Positions 52,519 to 60,878 of a stretch of 64,000 nt of DNA are shown here, one piece after another. The stretch's first letter is position 1. The number at the start of each line of letters is the position of its first letter. Source of the DNA: Sphingomonas sanxanigenens DSM 19645 = NX02 (GTDB taxonomy: Bacteria; Pseudomonadota; Alphaproteobacteria; Sphingomonadales; Sphingomonadaceae); the NCBI RefSeq assembly GCF_000512205.2, contig NZ_CP006644.1, positions 5,787,501 through 5,851,500 on the forward strand. The letters are read 5' to 3'. The notes under the pieces were generated by a model. That model was not told the DNA's origin. It worked only from the letters and a program-made list of their open reading frames with translations, and searched no databases. The translations under genes and the position numbers were made by a program.

Positions 52519-53372
52519 TCCGCTTCTTCTTCCGCCGCCGCATCCTTCAGCGCCAGCGCCTGCGCGTAGAGCGCCTTGCGGTCGGCACCGAGGCGCTTCG
52601 CGACTTCGCCGGCGGCCTTGGCGGCGGGCAGGCGGGTCAGCGCCTCGGCGAGGGCGGCTTCCACCTCATCCTCGGCGGCGGGCGGCGCTTCGCCCGGCGG
52701 GCCGACGACGATCACGATCTCGCCCCTGGGCGCCTTTTCCGCATAGCGTTCGGCGAGGCCGGTCAACGTGCCGGTCACGCATTCCTCGAACGTCTTGCTG
52801 ATCTCTCGCGCGACGCCGGCCTCGCGGTCACCCAGCCCCTCGGCGAGTGCCGCAAGGGTCGCGGCGAGGCGCGGGCCCGATTCGTAGAACAGCAGGGTCG
52901 CGCGGATCGCGGCCACCTCGGCGATGGCGTCGGCGCGCGCCTTGGCCTTGGCGGGCAGGAAGCCGAGGAAGAAGAAGCGGTCGGTGGGGAGGCCCGCCAA
53001 TGTCAGCGCGGCGACCGCGGCGCAGGGGCCGGGCAAGGTGGTGACGGCATGGCCCGCCGCGCGCGCGTCGCGCACCAGCTTGAAACCGGGATCGGAGATG
53101 AGCGGCGTCCCCGCATCCGATACGAGCGCGATCGCCTCATGCCCCATGCGGGCGACGAGGCCGGGGCGCACCGCATCGGCATTATGGTCATGATAGGGGG
53201 TCATCGGCTTCTTCGTGCCGATATGCTGAAGCAGCTTGGCGGTGACGCGGCTATCCTCCACCGCGATCAGATCGGCATGCGCCAGCACATGGGCTGCGCG
53301 AGGCGAAAGATCGCCCAAGTTGCCGATCGGCGTCGCGACGATGTAGAGACCCGGCTCGAGTTGGGTGTTCAT
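52515..53372 (-). CDS. rsmI: 16S rRNA (cytidine1402-2'-O)-methyltransferase
   Basis: The protein has 285 residues. It has the tetrapyrrole-methylase-type fold: LYIVATPIGNLGDLSPRA, LVSDAGTPLISDPG (the SAM loop) and FLGFLPAKAKARADAI, as in RsmI. The product methylates C1402 in the decoding centre. An ATG at 53384 in the same frame is a possible earlier start; it would overlap the divergent lipoprotein gene. The shorter start at 53372 is preferred. Confidence 0.94.
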   Translation of the reverse strand: MNTQLEPGLYIVATPIGNLGDLSPRAAHVLAHADLIAVEDSRVTAKLLQHIGTKKPMTPYHDHNADAVRPGLVARMGHEAIALVSDAGTPLISDPGFKLVRDARAAGHAVTTLPGPCAAVAALTLAGLPTDRFFFLGFLPAKAKARADAIAEVAAIRATLLFYESGPRLAATLAALAEGLGDREAGVAREISKTFEECVTGTLTGLAERYAEKAPRGEIVIVVGPPGEAPPAAEDEVEAALAEALTRLPAAKAAGEVAKRLGADRKALYAQALALKDAAAEEEAE

Positions 53373-53382
53373 GGGAGGATTC

Positions 53383-54591
53383 ATGGCAGAGGCGATGGTG
53401 GTGTCGCAACCGCGGCAAACGTGGCGCGGCACTTTCAGGCTCGCCGTGGTCGCGGCGGCGCTGCTGATATCGGGCTGTCAGACGATGATCCCGAAGGGCA
53501 AGCCGCCCCCGACCGACCAGCCGCCGCCCGTCGAGCGGCCGGATGAGCCGGGGGATATCGGCACCGGTCTGCCGCAGGACAAGGCGCGCCACCGCGTTGC
53601 GCTGCTGGTGCCGATGACGGGCGCCAACGCCGGCGTCGGCCAGTCCATCGCCAACGCTGCGAACCTCGCGGTGCTGGATACCGGCGGCAACGCGATTCGC
53701 ATCACCACCTATGACACCGCGACGGGCGCTGCCGCGGCGGCGCAGAAGGCGCTCGCCGAGGGCAGCAGCGTGATTCTGGGGCCGCTGCTGGCGGAAGACG
53801 TCCGCGCCGTGGCGCCGATCGCGCGCGCGCGCCGCGTGCCGCTGATCAGCTTCTCCAACGATGCCAGCGTGGCCGGCAACGGCACCTATCTGCTCGGCTT
53901 CTCGCCCGCGCAGTCGATTCGCCGCGTCGTCGAATATGCCCGCTCCAAGGGGATGACGCGTTTCGCCGGGCTGGTCCCCAACGGTGTCTATGGCCAGCGT
54001 TCGTCCAGCGCGCTGCTGCGTGCGGTGGAATCTGCGGGCGGGCAGGTCGTCTCGATGCAGAATTTCGATCGCTCGAAGACCTCGATCAGCGCGGCGATCA
54101 CGCGGATGTCGAAGGATTCGGCCTATCAGGCGGTGCTGATCGCCGACAGTGGCAGCTTCGCCGCGCAGGCCGTGCCGCTGATCCGGCGCAACGGCGGGGC
54201 GACGGCGAAGATCCTCGGCACCGAATTGTGGAACACGGAGGCCGGGCTGGTGTCGAGCGTGCCGATGCGCGGCGCCTGGTTCGCGTCGGTGCCCGACAAT
54301 CTCTACACGCAGCTCGCGGCCAAATATCGCGCCCGCTACGGCCGCGCGCCCTATCGCCTCGCGAGCCTCGGATATGATTCGGTGCTGCTGGTGACGCGCA
54401 TCTCGCGCGACTGGAAGGTCGGCCAGCCCTTCCCGGTAAAGGCGATGAACGATTCGGGCGGTTTCTCGGGCATCGACGGACCGTTCCGCTTCGGTCGCGA
54501 CGGCATCGCCGATCGCATGCTGGAAGTGCAGCAGATCGACGCCACGGGCTTCACGACGGTCTCGCCGGCGCCCAGGCAGTTCCAGGAGTGA
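53383..54591 (+). CDS. LpoA/LppC-like penicillin-binding-protein activator lipoprotein
   Basis: The protein has 402 residues. The lipobox LLISGC is at about residue 32, followed by a Pro-rich linker. The remainder is a periplasmic type-I binding-protein fold (RHRVALLVPMTGANAGVGQS, ILGPLLAEDVRAVAPIARAR). GGGAGGA at 53373-53379 fixes the start at 53383. It faces rsmI and yraN, as yraM (lpoA) does in Enterobacteria, which supports a role in activating cell-wall synthases. Its sequence is far shorter than E. coli LpoA and lacks the TPR half. Confidence 0.88.
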   Translation: MAEAMVVSQPRQTWRGTFRLAVVAAALLISGCQTMIPKGKPPPTDQPPPVERPDEPGDIGTGLPQDKARHRVALLVPMTGANAGVGQSIANAANLAVLDTGGNAIRITTYDTATGAAAAAQKALAEGSSVILGPLLAEDVRAVAPIARARRVPLISFSNDASVAGNGTYLLGFSPAQSIRRVVEYARSKGMTRFAGLVPNGVYGQRSSSALLRAVESAGGQVVSMQNFDRSKTSISAAITRMSKDSAYQAVLIADSGSFAAQAVPLIRRNGGATAKILGTELWNTEAGLVSSVPMRGAWFASVPDNLYTQLAAKYRARYGRAPYRLASLGYDSVLLVTRISRDWKVGQPFPVKAMNDSGGFSGIDGPFRFGRDGIADRMLEVQQIDATGFTTVSPAPRQFQE

Positions 54592-54620
54592 GGCTGCGGG
54601 CCGGGTGATGCATTTGAAAT

Positions 54621-54649
54621 GTCCTCCCCGAGCAAGGCTCGGGGAGGAC
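54621..54649. terminator. Perfect 13-bp hairpin GTCCTCCCCGAGC-AAG-GCTCGGGGAGGAC
   Basis: The 13-bp arms (54621-54633 and 54637-54649) flank a 3-nt loop, 29 bp after the lipoprotein gene and 20 bp before hrpB. This is the most complete copy of the GTCCTCCCC palindrome family in the window. It may end the lipoprotein transcript although no T run follows. Confidence 0.6.
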
Positions 54650-54669
54650 AATGGCGGACGGATGACGCC

Positions 54670-57126
54670 ATGACGCTCCCCATCCACGCCGTGCTTGCCG
54701 ACCTGCTCGGCGTGCTCGCCACCCGCTCGTCCGCGGTGCTGGTGGCGCCGCCGGGGGCTGGCAAGACCACCGCGGTCGCGCCCGCGCTGCTCGATCAGCC
54801 ATGGTGCAGCGGCCGGATCCTGCTGCTCAGCCCCCGCCGCCTCGCCGCGCGCGCTGCCGCGGAACGGATGGCGGCGCTTGCCGGCGAGCCGGTCGGCCGC
54901 ACGATCGGCTATGCGACCCGGCTCGACAGCCGCCAATCCGCCGCCACCCGCGTGCTGGTCGTCACCGAGGGGATTTTCGTCAACCGCATCCAGGCGGATC
55001 CCGAGTTGGACGGCGTCTCCGCGGTGCTGTTCGACGAAGTTCACGAACGCAGCCTCGACAGCGATTTCGGCCTCGCGCTCGCGCTCGATGCGCAGGCGGG
55101 GCTGCGGCCCGATCTCCGTCTCGTCGCGATGTCCGCCACATTGGACGGCGCCCGTTTCGCCGCGCTGATGGACGACGCGCCGGTGATCGAAAGCGCGGGG
55201 CGGATGTTTCCGCTCGACATCCGCCACATCGGCCGCGCCGCCGAGGCGCGCATCGAGGATGCGATGGCCTCCGCGGTGCGTCGCGCGCTGGCGGAGGAGG
55301 CGGGCGGGGTGCTCGCCTTCCTGCCCGGCGTCGCCGAGATCGAGCGCACGGCCGAGCGGCTGACCGACCTGCCCGCCGGCGTCGACCTCCACCGCCTCCA
55401 TGGCAGCATGGAGCCGGCGGCGCAGCGCGCGGCGATTGCGCCTGCACCGGCGGGCACGCGCAAGCTGGTGCTGGCGACGAGCATCGCCGAGACCAGCCTG
55501 ACGCTGGACGGGGTGCGCGTCGTCGTCGATTCGGGGCTGGCGCGCCGCCCGCGCTACGATCGCGCGGCGGGGATGACCCGGCTCGTCACCGAGCGTGCGA
55601 GCCAGGCGGCGGTCACCCAGCGTGCCGGCCGCGCCGGGCGTCAGTCGCCGGGCGTCGCCTATCGTCTGTGGGAAGCGGCGGCGACCGCCGGCCTGCCGCG
55701 CTTCGATCCGCCCGAGATATTGGAGGCCGATCTCTCGCCGCTGATGCTGGCGACCGCGATCTGGGGCGTGGCCGATCCGCGCGCGCTGCGCTGGATCGAT
55801 CCGCCGCCCGAGGCTGCGGTGGTGGAGGCGCGCTCGCGGCTGGCGGCGCTCGATGCGCTCGATGCGGATGGGCGCCCGACCGCGCATGGCCGCGCCATCG
55901 CCGCTTTGCCCTTGCCGCCGCGTCTCGCGCACATGCTGATCGCCGCGGCGGACCATGGCTGGACGCGCACCGCCGCCGAGGTCGCGGTGCTGCTCGGCGA
56001 ACGCGGGCTCGGCGGCAACGATGCCGATCTGGATCTCCGGCTCAGGCGCTGGCGCGGCGAGCGAGGACAGCGCGCGGAGGCGGCGCGGGGACTGGCGAAG
56101 CGCTGGCAGGGGCTGGTGCGGGGCGGCGATTCAGGCGCGTCCGGGCCGGAAGCGATACCGGGCTGCGTCGCGCTTGCCTTTCCCGATCGCGTCTCGAAGC
56201 GGCGCGGGTCCTCGGGCGAGGATTGGGCATCGGTCGGCGGGCGCGGCTTCCGGCTCGATCCGACGTCGCCGCTGGCGCGCGCCGAATGGCTGGCGGTCGC
56301 CGAAACCCAGGGCGCGGCATCGGGCGCGCGCATCCTCTCCGCCGCGGCGATCGACGAGGCCGAGGTGATGGAATTGTTCGCCGATCGCATCGAGACCGTG
56401 CGCTCGGTGCGTTTCGATCCGGCGACCGGCACCGCGGATGCGCTGCGCGAGCGCCGGCTGGGCGCGATCCGCCTCGCCAGCGGGCGGGACGATCGCGCCG
56501 ATCCGGAGGACGTGACCGCCGCTTTGCTCGATGGCGTGCGCACGCACGGCGTCGGGCTGTTGCCCTGGGGGGAGGCGGCGACGGCGCTGCGCACCCGCGC
56601 GGCGTTCGCGGCGGCGCATGGCGCGCCCGAGGTCGATCTCAGCGACGAAGGCCTGGGCGCGCGGCTCGACGAATGGCTGCCGGCGCTGCTTTCCGGGCGG
56701 CGGCGGCTGGGCGACGTGCCCGCCTCGGCGCTGCATGGCGCGATCGAGGGGATGATCGGCTGGGATGGCATGAAGGCGATCGATCGCCTCGCGCCCGCCC
56801 GCTTCCACTCGCCCGCCGGATCGAGTCACGAGATCGACTATGCGGCGGAGGGCGGCCCGAAACTGGAACTGCGCGTGCAGGCGCTGTTCGGCCTGGCGAC
56901 ACATCCCTCGATCGCCGGCGGCGCGGTGCCGCTGGTGCTGAGCCTCACTTCGCCCGCCGGCCGCCCGATCCAGACCACGCGCGACCTGCCCGGGTTCTGG
57001 TCGGGGAGCTGGCAGGCGGTGGCGAAGGAGATGCGCGGCCGCTACCCCCGCCATCCCTGGCCCGAAAACCCCGCGTCCGCTGCCGCGACGTTGCGCACCA
57101 AGCGCGCCGACGCGCGCAACGCTTGA
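54670..57126 (+). CDS. hrpB: ATP-dependent helicase HrpB
   Basis: The protein has 818 residues, the usual length for this DEAH-box-like RNA helicase. Walker A is VAPPGAGKTTAVAPALL, motif II FDEVHERSLDSDFG, motif III MSATLDG, and motif VI TQRAGRAGRQSPG. The HrpB-specific C-terminal domain follows (GEAATALRTRAAFAAAHGAP, FWSGSWQAVAKEMRGRYPRH). It starts at ATG 54670 with only a weak ribosome binding site. Roles in RNA metabolism are poorly defined. Confidence 0.95.
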   Translation: MTLPIHAVLADLLGVLATRSSAVLVAPPGAGKTTAVAPALLDQPWCSGRILLLSPRRLAARAAAERMAALAGEPVGRTIGYATRLDSRQSAATRVLVVTEGIFVNRIQADPELDGVSAVLFDEVHERSLDSDFGLALALDAQAGLRPDLRLVAMSATLDGARFAALMDDAPVIESAGRMFPLDIRHIGRAAEARIEDAMASAVRRALAEEAGGVLAFLPGVAEIERTAERLTDLPAGVDLHRLHGSMEPAAQRAAIAPAPAGTRKLVLATSIAETSLTLDGVRVVVDSGLARRPRYDRAAGMTRLVTERASQAAVTQRAGRAGRQSPGVAYRLWEAAATAGLPRFDPPEILEADLSPLMLATAIWGVADPRALRWIDPPPEAAVVEARSRLAALDALDADGRPTAHGRAIAALPLPPRLAHMLIAAADHGWTRTAAEVAVLLGERGLGGNDADLDLRLRRWRGERGQRAEAARGLAKRWQGLVRGGDSGASGPEAIPGCVALAFPDRVSKRRGSSGEDWASVGGRGFRLDPTSPLARAEWLAVAETQGAASGARILSAAAIDEAEVMELFADRIETVRSVRFDPATGTADALRERRLGAIRLASGRDDRADPEDVTAALLDGVRTHGVGLLPWGEAATALRTRAAFAAAHGAPEVDLSDEGLGARLDEWLPALLSGRRRLGDVPASALHGAIEGMIGWDGMKAIDRLAPARFHSPAGSSHEIDYAAEGGPKLELRVQALFGLATHPSIAGGAVPLVLSLTSPAGRPIQTTRDLPGFWSGSWQAVAKEMRGRYPRHPWPENPASAAATLRTKRADARNA

Positions 57127-57182
57127 CCATCGCCCCGGCGATGCGGCAGTGCGGAACGGCAGAGAAATTCCAGGACACAGCC

Positions 57183-57461
57183 ATGGCCGCCCGTATCTTC
57201 CAGAAGCCCAAGAACGCGATGCAGTCGGGCCGCGCCGGCACCCAGCACTGGGTGCTGGAGTTCGAACCCGCCGAGCCGAAGCGCGCCGACCCGCTGATGG
57301 GCTGGGCCGGATCGCGCGACACGCAGGAACAGGTCCGCCTCTCCTTCCCGACGCTGGATGCGGCCAAGGCCTATGCCGAGCGCGAGGGTCTCGCCTATCA
57401 CGTCATCCCCGCGCCGGCGCGTCGGCTGAAGCTGCAGGCTTACGCGGACAATTTTCGCTGA
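57183..57461 (+). CDS. ETC complex I subunit (NDUFS4-like)
   Basis: The protein has 92 residues. ARIFQKPKNAMQSGRAGTQH and WVLEFEP match the NDUFS4/NDUFA4-type accessory subunit of NADH dehydrogenase, which in Alphaproteobacteria is encoded away from the nuo operon. The DPLMGWAGSRDTQEQVRLSF segment is the family core. It binds near the NADH-oxidising arm at the inner membrane. The next 90 bases contain a partial copy of the CCTCCCC palindrome (57471-57489). Confidence 0.92.
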   Translation: MAARIFQKPKNAMQSGRAGTQHWVLEFEPAEPKRADPLMGWAGSRDTQEQVRLSFPTLDAAKAYAEREGLAYHVIPAPARRLKLQAYADNFR

Positions 57462-57552
57462 GTTGAAAGCCCTCTCCGTTCCGGGGAGGACATAATCGGC
57501 TTTTGACAAGCGGCTCCCGCGCGGCGAAGCTTGCGGCAGGGGAGGGCGGTTG

Positions 57553-58092
57553 ATGCTGCGTGTGCTGCTGGCGAGTGCCATGTTGCTGGCGTCCGGCGTC
57601 GGCGCCGCGCAATCGGCCGATGGCCCGATCATCGGCGATCGGCCGCAAAGCCCGCACCGGTTGCCCGCGACCGATCTCGACTGGCTGTCCGGTGACTGGC
57701 GGGCGGGCAATGCTGCGGACGGCATCACCATCGAACATTGGGAACCGATGCGCGGCGGCACGAAGCTGGGTATCGGCCAGACGCTCAAGGGCGGGGTCAC
57801 GCGCGGCTTCGAATATATGCGGATCGTCCGCCATGTCGACGGGCTGGTCTTCTACGGCCAGCCATCGGGCAAGCCCGCGGTGGCCTTCCCGGCGGTTGTG
57901 CTGCGCGAGGATCCGGCGGGGGGCACTGCCGAGATCGTCTTCGCCAATCCGCAGCATGATTATCCGACGCACATTTCCTACCGGCTGGCCGAGGGCGGCA
58001 CGATGCTGGTCGCGACGACGCGCGGGCGCGATCCTGCCCGCGATACGATGACGTGGCAGTATCACCGGATCGCGCCGGACGGGGGCATGTGA
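57553..58092 (+). CDS. Secreted DUF6265-like protein
   Basis: The protein has 179 residues. The signal peptide LRVLLASAMLLASGVGAAQS leads to a conserved lipocalin-like domain: LDWLSGDWRAGNA, HWEPMRGGTKLGIGQTLKGG, FEYMRIVRHVDGLVFYGQPS and VFANPQHDYPTHISYR. These are the landmarks of DUF6265, whose function is unknown. GGAGGG lies 6 nt before the ATG at 57553. TTGACA at 57503-57508 is a possible -35. Confidence 0.85.
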   Translation: MLRVLLASAMLLASGVGAAQSADGPIIGDRPQSPHRLPATDLDWLSGDWRAGNAADGITIEHWEPMRGGTKLGIGQTLKGGVTRGFEYMRIVRHVDGLVFYGQPSGKPAVAFPAVVLREDPAGGTAEIVFANPQHDYPTHISYRLAEGGTMLVATTRGRDPARDTMTWQYHRIAPDGGM

Positions 58093-58171
58093 GGGACGGG
58101 CGCACGAAGCCGCCTCGCTTCTCGGCCGTGCCTCGGCTAGTCCCATCGGGCAACCGAGCAGGGAGAAGGTG

Positions 58172-58723
58172 ATGACGACCGCGCTGCAGCAGATTCCGCT
58201 CACGACGATCGACGGCAAGGATGCCAGCCTCGCCGACCATGACGGCAAGGTCGTGCTCGCCGTCAACGTCGCATCGAAATGCGGGCTGACCCCGCAATAT
58301 GAAGGGCTGGAAAAGCTCTACGCCGCCTACAAGGATCAGGGCCTCGTCGTCGCGGGCTTCCCGGCGAATGATTTCGGCGCGCAGGAGCCGGGCACCGACG
58401 AGGAGATCGCCAGCTTCTGCACGACCAATTTCGGCGTCGATTTTCCGATGTATTCCAAGATCACCGTCGCCGGGCCGGACAAGCATCCGCTCTACAAGCT
58501 GCTCACCGAGGCGGCGCCAGCGGCCGAGGGCGATCCCGAGGCGTTCCGCGAAAGGCTGCGCGGCTATGGCATGACGCCCAACCCCGAACCCGAAGTGCTG
58601 TGGAACTTCGAGAAGTTCCTCATCGGTCGTAACGGCACCGTCGCAGGCCGCTTTGCGCCCACGACCGCGCCGGACGATGCGGCGCTGGTCGCCGCAATCG
58701 AGGCGGAACTCGCGAAGGGCTGA
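58172..58723 (+). CDS. Glutathione peroxidase
   Basis: The protein has 183 residues. The peroxidatic Cys37 lies in VNVASKCGLTPQYEGL, the Gln in FPANDFGAQEPG and the Trp in LWNFEKFLIGRNG, completing the catalytic triad of the GPx family. It is a cysteine, not selenocysteine, enzyme and probably uses thioredoxin or glutathione to reduce peroxides. GGGAGAAGG precedes the ATG; a GTG 3 bases earlier is possible. Confidence 0.93.
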   Translation: MTTALQQIPLTTIDGKDASLADHDGKVVLAVNVASKCGLTPQYEGLEKLYAAYKDQGLVVAGFPANDFGAQEPGTDEEIASFCTTNFGVDFPMYSKITVAGPDKHPLYKLLTEAAPAAEGDPEAFRERLRGYGMTPNPEPEVLWNFEKFLIGRNGTVAGRFAPTTAPDDAALVAAIEAELAKG

Positions 58724-58738
58724 GGGCAAGTCGGTCTT

Positions 58739-58763
58739 CCTCCCCGAGCGATGCTCGGGGAGG
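58739..58763. terminator. CCTCCCCGAGC-GAT-GCTCGGGGAGG hairpin
   Basis: Perfect 11-bp arms and a 3-nt loop lie between the convergent GPx gene and the next minus-strand gene. Same family as 54621-54649. It probably terminates both transcripts. Confidence 0.6.
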
Positions 58764-58779
58764 TCGTCTCTTCAGCGCC

Positions 58780-59376
58780 CTATTTCTTCTCGGCCGCCTT
58801 GTCCGCCGCTTCCTTTTCCTTCGCCTTCTTGACGCCGGCATCCACTTCCGCCGCGGTCACCGGCGGCAGCGGCTTGCAACCCTTCGCCTTGGCGGTGCCC
58901 TTCAGGTAGGAACGGCGGGTGGTGCCGGCATAGATCGCCGCCTCGAAGCGGCGCTGCTGGGCATTGGCGCCGGTCACCTCACGGACAAGGCCGCGAAACG
59001 GGATCAGGCTGCCGACCAGGCTGCCGCCCACGGACACGATGCGGTCCGCCGTCTTCTGGCGGGCTTCCTCGGTCGCATCGACATCGGCGCCGAGCACACC
59101 GTTCAGTTCGATGATTTCGGCGTTGATCTGCTTGCAGGTGCGCATGCCGGCAAGGCTGTAGGGATCGTCCTGAACCGACACCAGCTTGGGGGGAATCTCG
59201 TCCTTATGGATGTTGAGATCCTCCAGCGGCTGGGTGGCGATGCCCTTGGCGCGCTGGCCGGCGTTCTGCTCGGGCGCGCCGCCCTGCGCCAGCGCGGGCG
59301 CTGCGGGCAGCATCGCCGTCGCGATCAGCGCGGTCGCCGCCAGTCCGTGGGTAAACAGGGTTGCGGTCTTCCGCAT
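58780..59376 (-). CDS. Secreted hypothetical protein of sphingomonads
   Basis: The protein has 198 residues. The signal peptide (LFTHGLAATALIATAMLPAA) ends at ALAQ. The mature part has RTCKQINAEIIELNGVLGAD, a helical pattern with VGGSLVGSLIPFRGLVREV, then a Lys/Ala/Glu-rich tail VKKAKEKEAADKAAEKK. Two cysteines may pair (MRTCKQ and AKGCKP). AAAGGG precedes the ATG. No function can be named. Confidence 0.8.
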   Translation of the reverse strand: MRKTATLFTHGLAATALIATAMLPAAPALAQGGAPEQNAGQRAKGIATQPLEDLNIHKDEIPPKLVSVQDDPYSLAGMRTCKQINAEIIELNGVLGADVDATEEARQKTADRIVSVGGSLVGSLIPFRGLVREVTGANAQQRRFEAAIYAGTTRRSYLKGTAKAKGCKPLPPVTAAEVDAGVKKAKEKEAADKAAEKK

Positions 59377-59515
59377 CGAAAACCCTTTCGCTCGTTCGAT
59401 GATATGGGTCGCACCACCAGGGTGCCGATGCAAGCGTAACGATCAGGTCGTCCGTGGGTTGCAAATGCCTGCCCCGCCGATGAACTTTTGTCAAAATCCT
59501 GCAAAGGCGTTTCGC

Positions 59516-59544
59516 TTGACACGCTTTCGCGATTGTCGCATATT
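59516..59544 (+). promoter_or_regulatory. Promoter of the GbsR-family gene (TTGACA-17-CATATT)
   Basis: The -35 TTGACA (59516-59521) and -10 CATATT (59539-59544) have the ideal 17-bp spacing. Transcription should begin about 6-7 nt after the -10, that is at or next to the A of the ATG at 59551. The message is then probably leaderless. Confidence 0.75.
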
Positions 59545-59561
59545 TCTGTCATGACAGAAAT
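59542..59561. promoter_or_regulatory. 20-bp perfect palindrome overlapping the GbsR gene start
   Basis: ATTTCTGTCA-TGACAGAAAT reads the same on both strands and spans the end of the -10 hexamer, the predicted transcription start and the start codon. The same core, TTTCTGT...ACAGAAA, recurs at 60149-60168 before the next operon. It is very probably the operator of the regulator itself. Confidence 0.8.
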
Positions 59562-60114
59562 TACCGAACATGATGCAACATTGCCTCCGGCGGTTCGCGC
59601 GTTCGTGCTGCACTGGGGCGACATGGGGAGCCAGTGGGGCGTCAACCGTTCCGTGGCGCAGATCCATGCGCTGCTCTATCTCAGCGAGCGACCGCTGAAC
59701 GCCGACGAGATCGGCGAAAAGCTGGGCATTGCGCGCAGCAACATCTCCAACTCGCTGAAGGAACTGGTCGGTTGGCGGCTGGTGCGGCGCGTGCCGGTGA
59801 TGGGCGATCGCCGCGACCATTTCGAGGCCGAGGTCGATCTCTGGCAGATGCTCACCCGCATCGCCGAAGGCCGCAAGCAGCGCGAGATCGACCCCGCCGT
59901 CGCCGCGCTCGAACTGTGCCGCGCCGAAGCGCAGGGCGATCCGCGCATCGGCAAGGTCGCGCGCGGCCGGATCGAGGCGATGTATGATTTCGTCAAGACG
60001 ATGGAGAAATGGCACGACGAGATGATCCAGGTCTCGCCGTCGCGGCTGCTCATGCTGATCAAGATGGGCCGCAAGGTGCTCGCACTGATTCCGGGCGGCA
60101 AAACGAAGGACTGA
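59551..60114 (+). CDS. GbsR/MarR family transcriptional regulator
   Basis: The protein has 187 residues. The winged helix lies in about residues 25-95: WGVNRSVAQIHALLYLSERP, LNADEIGEKLGIARSNISNS and LKELVGWRLVRRVPVMGDRR, with the wing at DRRDHFEAEVDLWQ. This is the GbsR (COG1510) type of MarR-like repressor; the C-terminal half forms the dimer helices. The ATG at 59551 has no Shine-Dalgarno sequence. It stands before the DUF4166 operon, and both have matching palindromes, so it should repress both. Confidence 0.92.
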   Translation: MTEITEHDATLPPAVRAFVLHWGDMGSQWGVNRSVAQIHALLYLSERPLNADEIGEKLGIARSNISNSLKELVGWRLVRRVPVMGDRRDHFEAEVDLWQMLTRIAEGRKQREIDPAVAALELCRAEAQGDPRIGKVARGRIEAMYDFVKTMEKWHDEMIQVSPSRLLMLIKMGRKVLALIPGGKTKD

Positions 60115-60148
60115 TCGCGGCCGGAACGCGGCCGCATTACGTGCAATA

Positions 60149-60168
60149 ATTTCTGTTTTTACAGAAAT
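60149..60168. promoter_or_regulatory. Second copy of the GbsR-type operator before the DUF4166 operon
   Basis: ATTTCTGT (60149-60156) and ACAGAAAT (60161-60168) are perfect 8-bp arms around TTTT. The arms equal those of the palindrome at 59542-59561. It ends 17 bp before the DUF4166 start and would cover the promoter region. Confidence 0.8.
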
Positions 60169-60185
60169 AACTGATGGAGGAGAAC

Positions 60186-60878
60186 ATGCTGGCGACGGCA
60201 AGAGGAGTGCAGGGCCGCTATCAGGGCTGGCGCCGGTCGCTGCCGAGGCCAGAGGCCGACGAAGCGCATCCGTTCCGCCGGCTGCTCGGCGGCGAGCGCT
60301 GGGCGGCGCTTCCCGCCGCGGTGCGCGAGCGCTTCCGCCGTCGCATCGGGCCGGAAGGCTGCCTGACCTATGTCGGCGAAGTCACCGAATGCCGGATGAG
60401 CCGGCTCGGCTGGCTGCTCGCACAGCTGGCGCGCATGATCGGCAGCCCGCTGCCGCTCCATCGCGACACGGGCGTGCCCGCCTGCGTGACGGTGACCGAG
60501 GATCGCGCTGGCGGCGGCCAGTTCTGGACGCGCCAATATGGCCGTCGCGCGGGCTTCCCCCAAGTCATCTACAGCGCCAAGCGCTTCACCGGTCCAACCG
60601 GGCTCGAGGAATATCTCGGCCTCGGCGTCGGCATCGCGCTCGGCCTCACCGTCGAGGGGGGCGTGCTGAGTTTCGTCAGCGACCATATCTTCTGGCGGCT
60701 GGGCAGGCTGCGGCTGCGCCTGCCGTGCTGGCTGAGCCCGCGCCTCACCGTCGCACATATCGACTGCGGCCACGGCCGCTTCGTGTTCACGCTGGATCTC
60801 ACCCACCCCCTCGCCGGCCGGCTGGTGCGACAGGTGGCGGTGTTCGCCGATCCGGAAACCGATGGAGACGCGACATGA
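60186..60878 (+). CDS. DUF4166 domain protein
   Basis: The protein has 230 residues. The C-terminal DUF4166 region is marked by HPFRRLLGGERWAALPAAVR, YVGEVTECRMSRLGWLLAQL, WTRQYGRRAGFPQVIYSAKR and LGLGVGIALGLTVEGGVLSF. In other bacteria this domain can be fused to short-chain or saccharopine dehydrogenases, and two such proteins are encoded just downstream. The function is unknown; a lipid or hydrophobic-pocket role is a guess. GGAGGAG precedes the ATG at 60186, and an ATG 12 bases earlier is less well placed. Confidence 0.85.
   Translation: MLATARGVQGRYQGWRRSLPRPEADEAHPFRRLLGGERWAALPAAVRERFRRRIGPEGCLTYVGEVTECRMSRLGWLLAQLARMIGSPLPLHRDTGVPACVTVTEDRAGGGQFWTRQYGRRAGFPQVIYSAKRFTGPTGLEEYLGLGVGIALGLTVEGGVLSFVSDHIFWRLGRLRLRLPCWLSPRLTVAHIDCGHGRFVFTLDLTHPLAGRLVRQVAVFADPETDGDAT

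Noticed and set aside
53251-55956. A minus-strand open frame of about 900 codons opposite the LpoA-like and hrpB genes.
   Set aside because: It runs across two separate plus-strand genes and the palindrome between them, and is Arg/His-rich.
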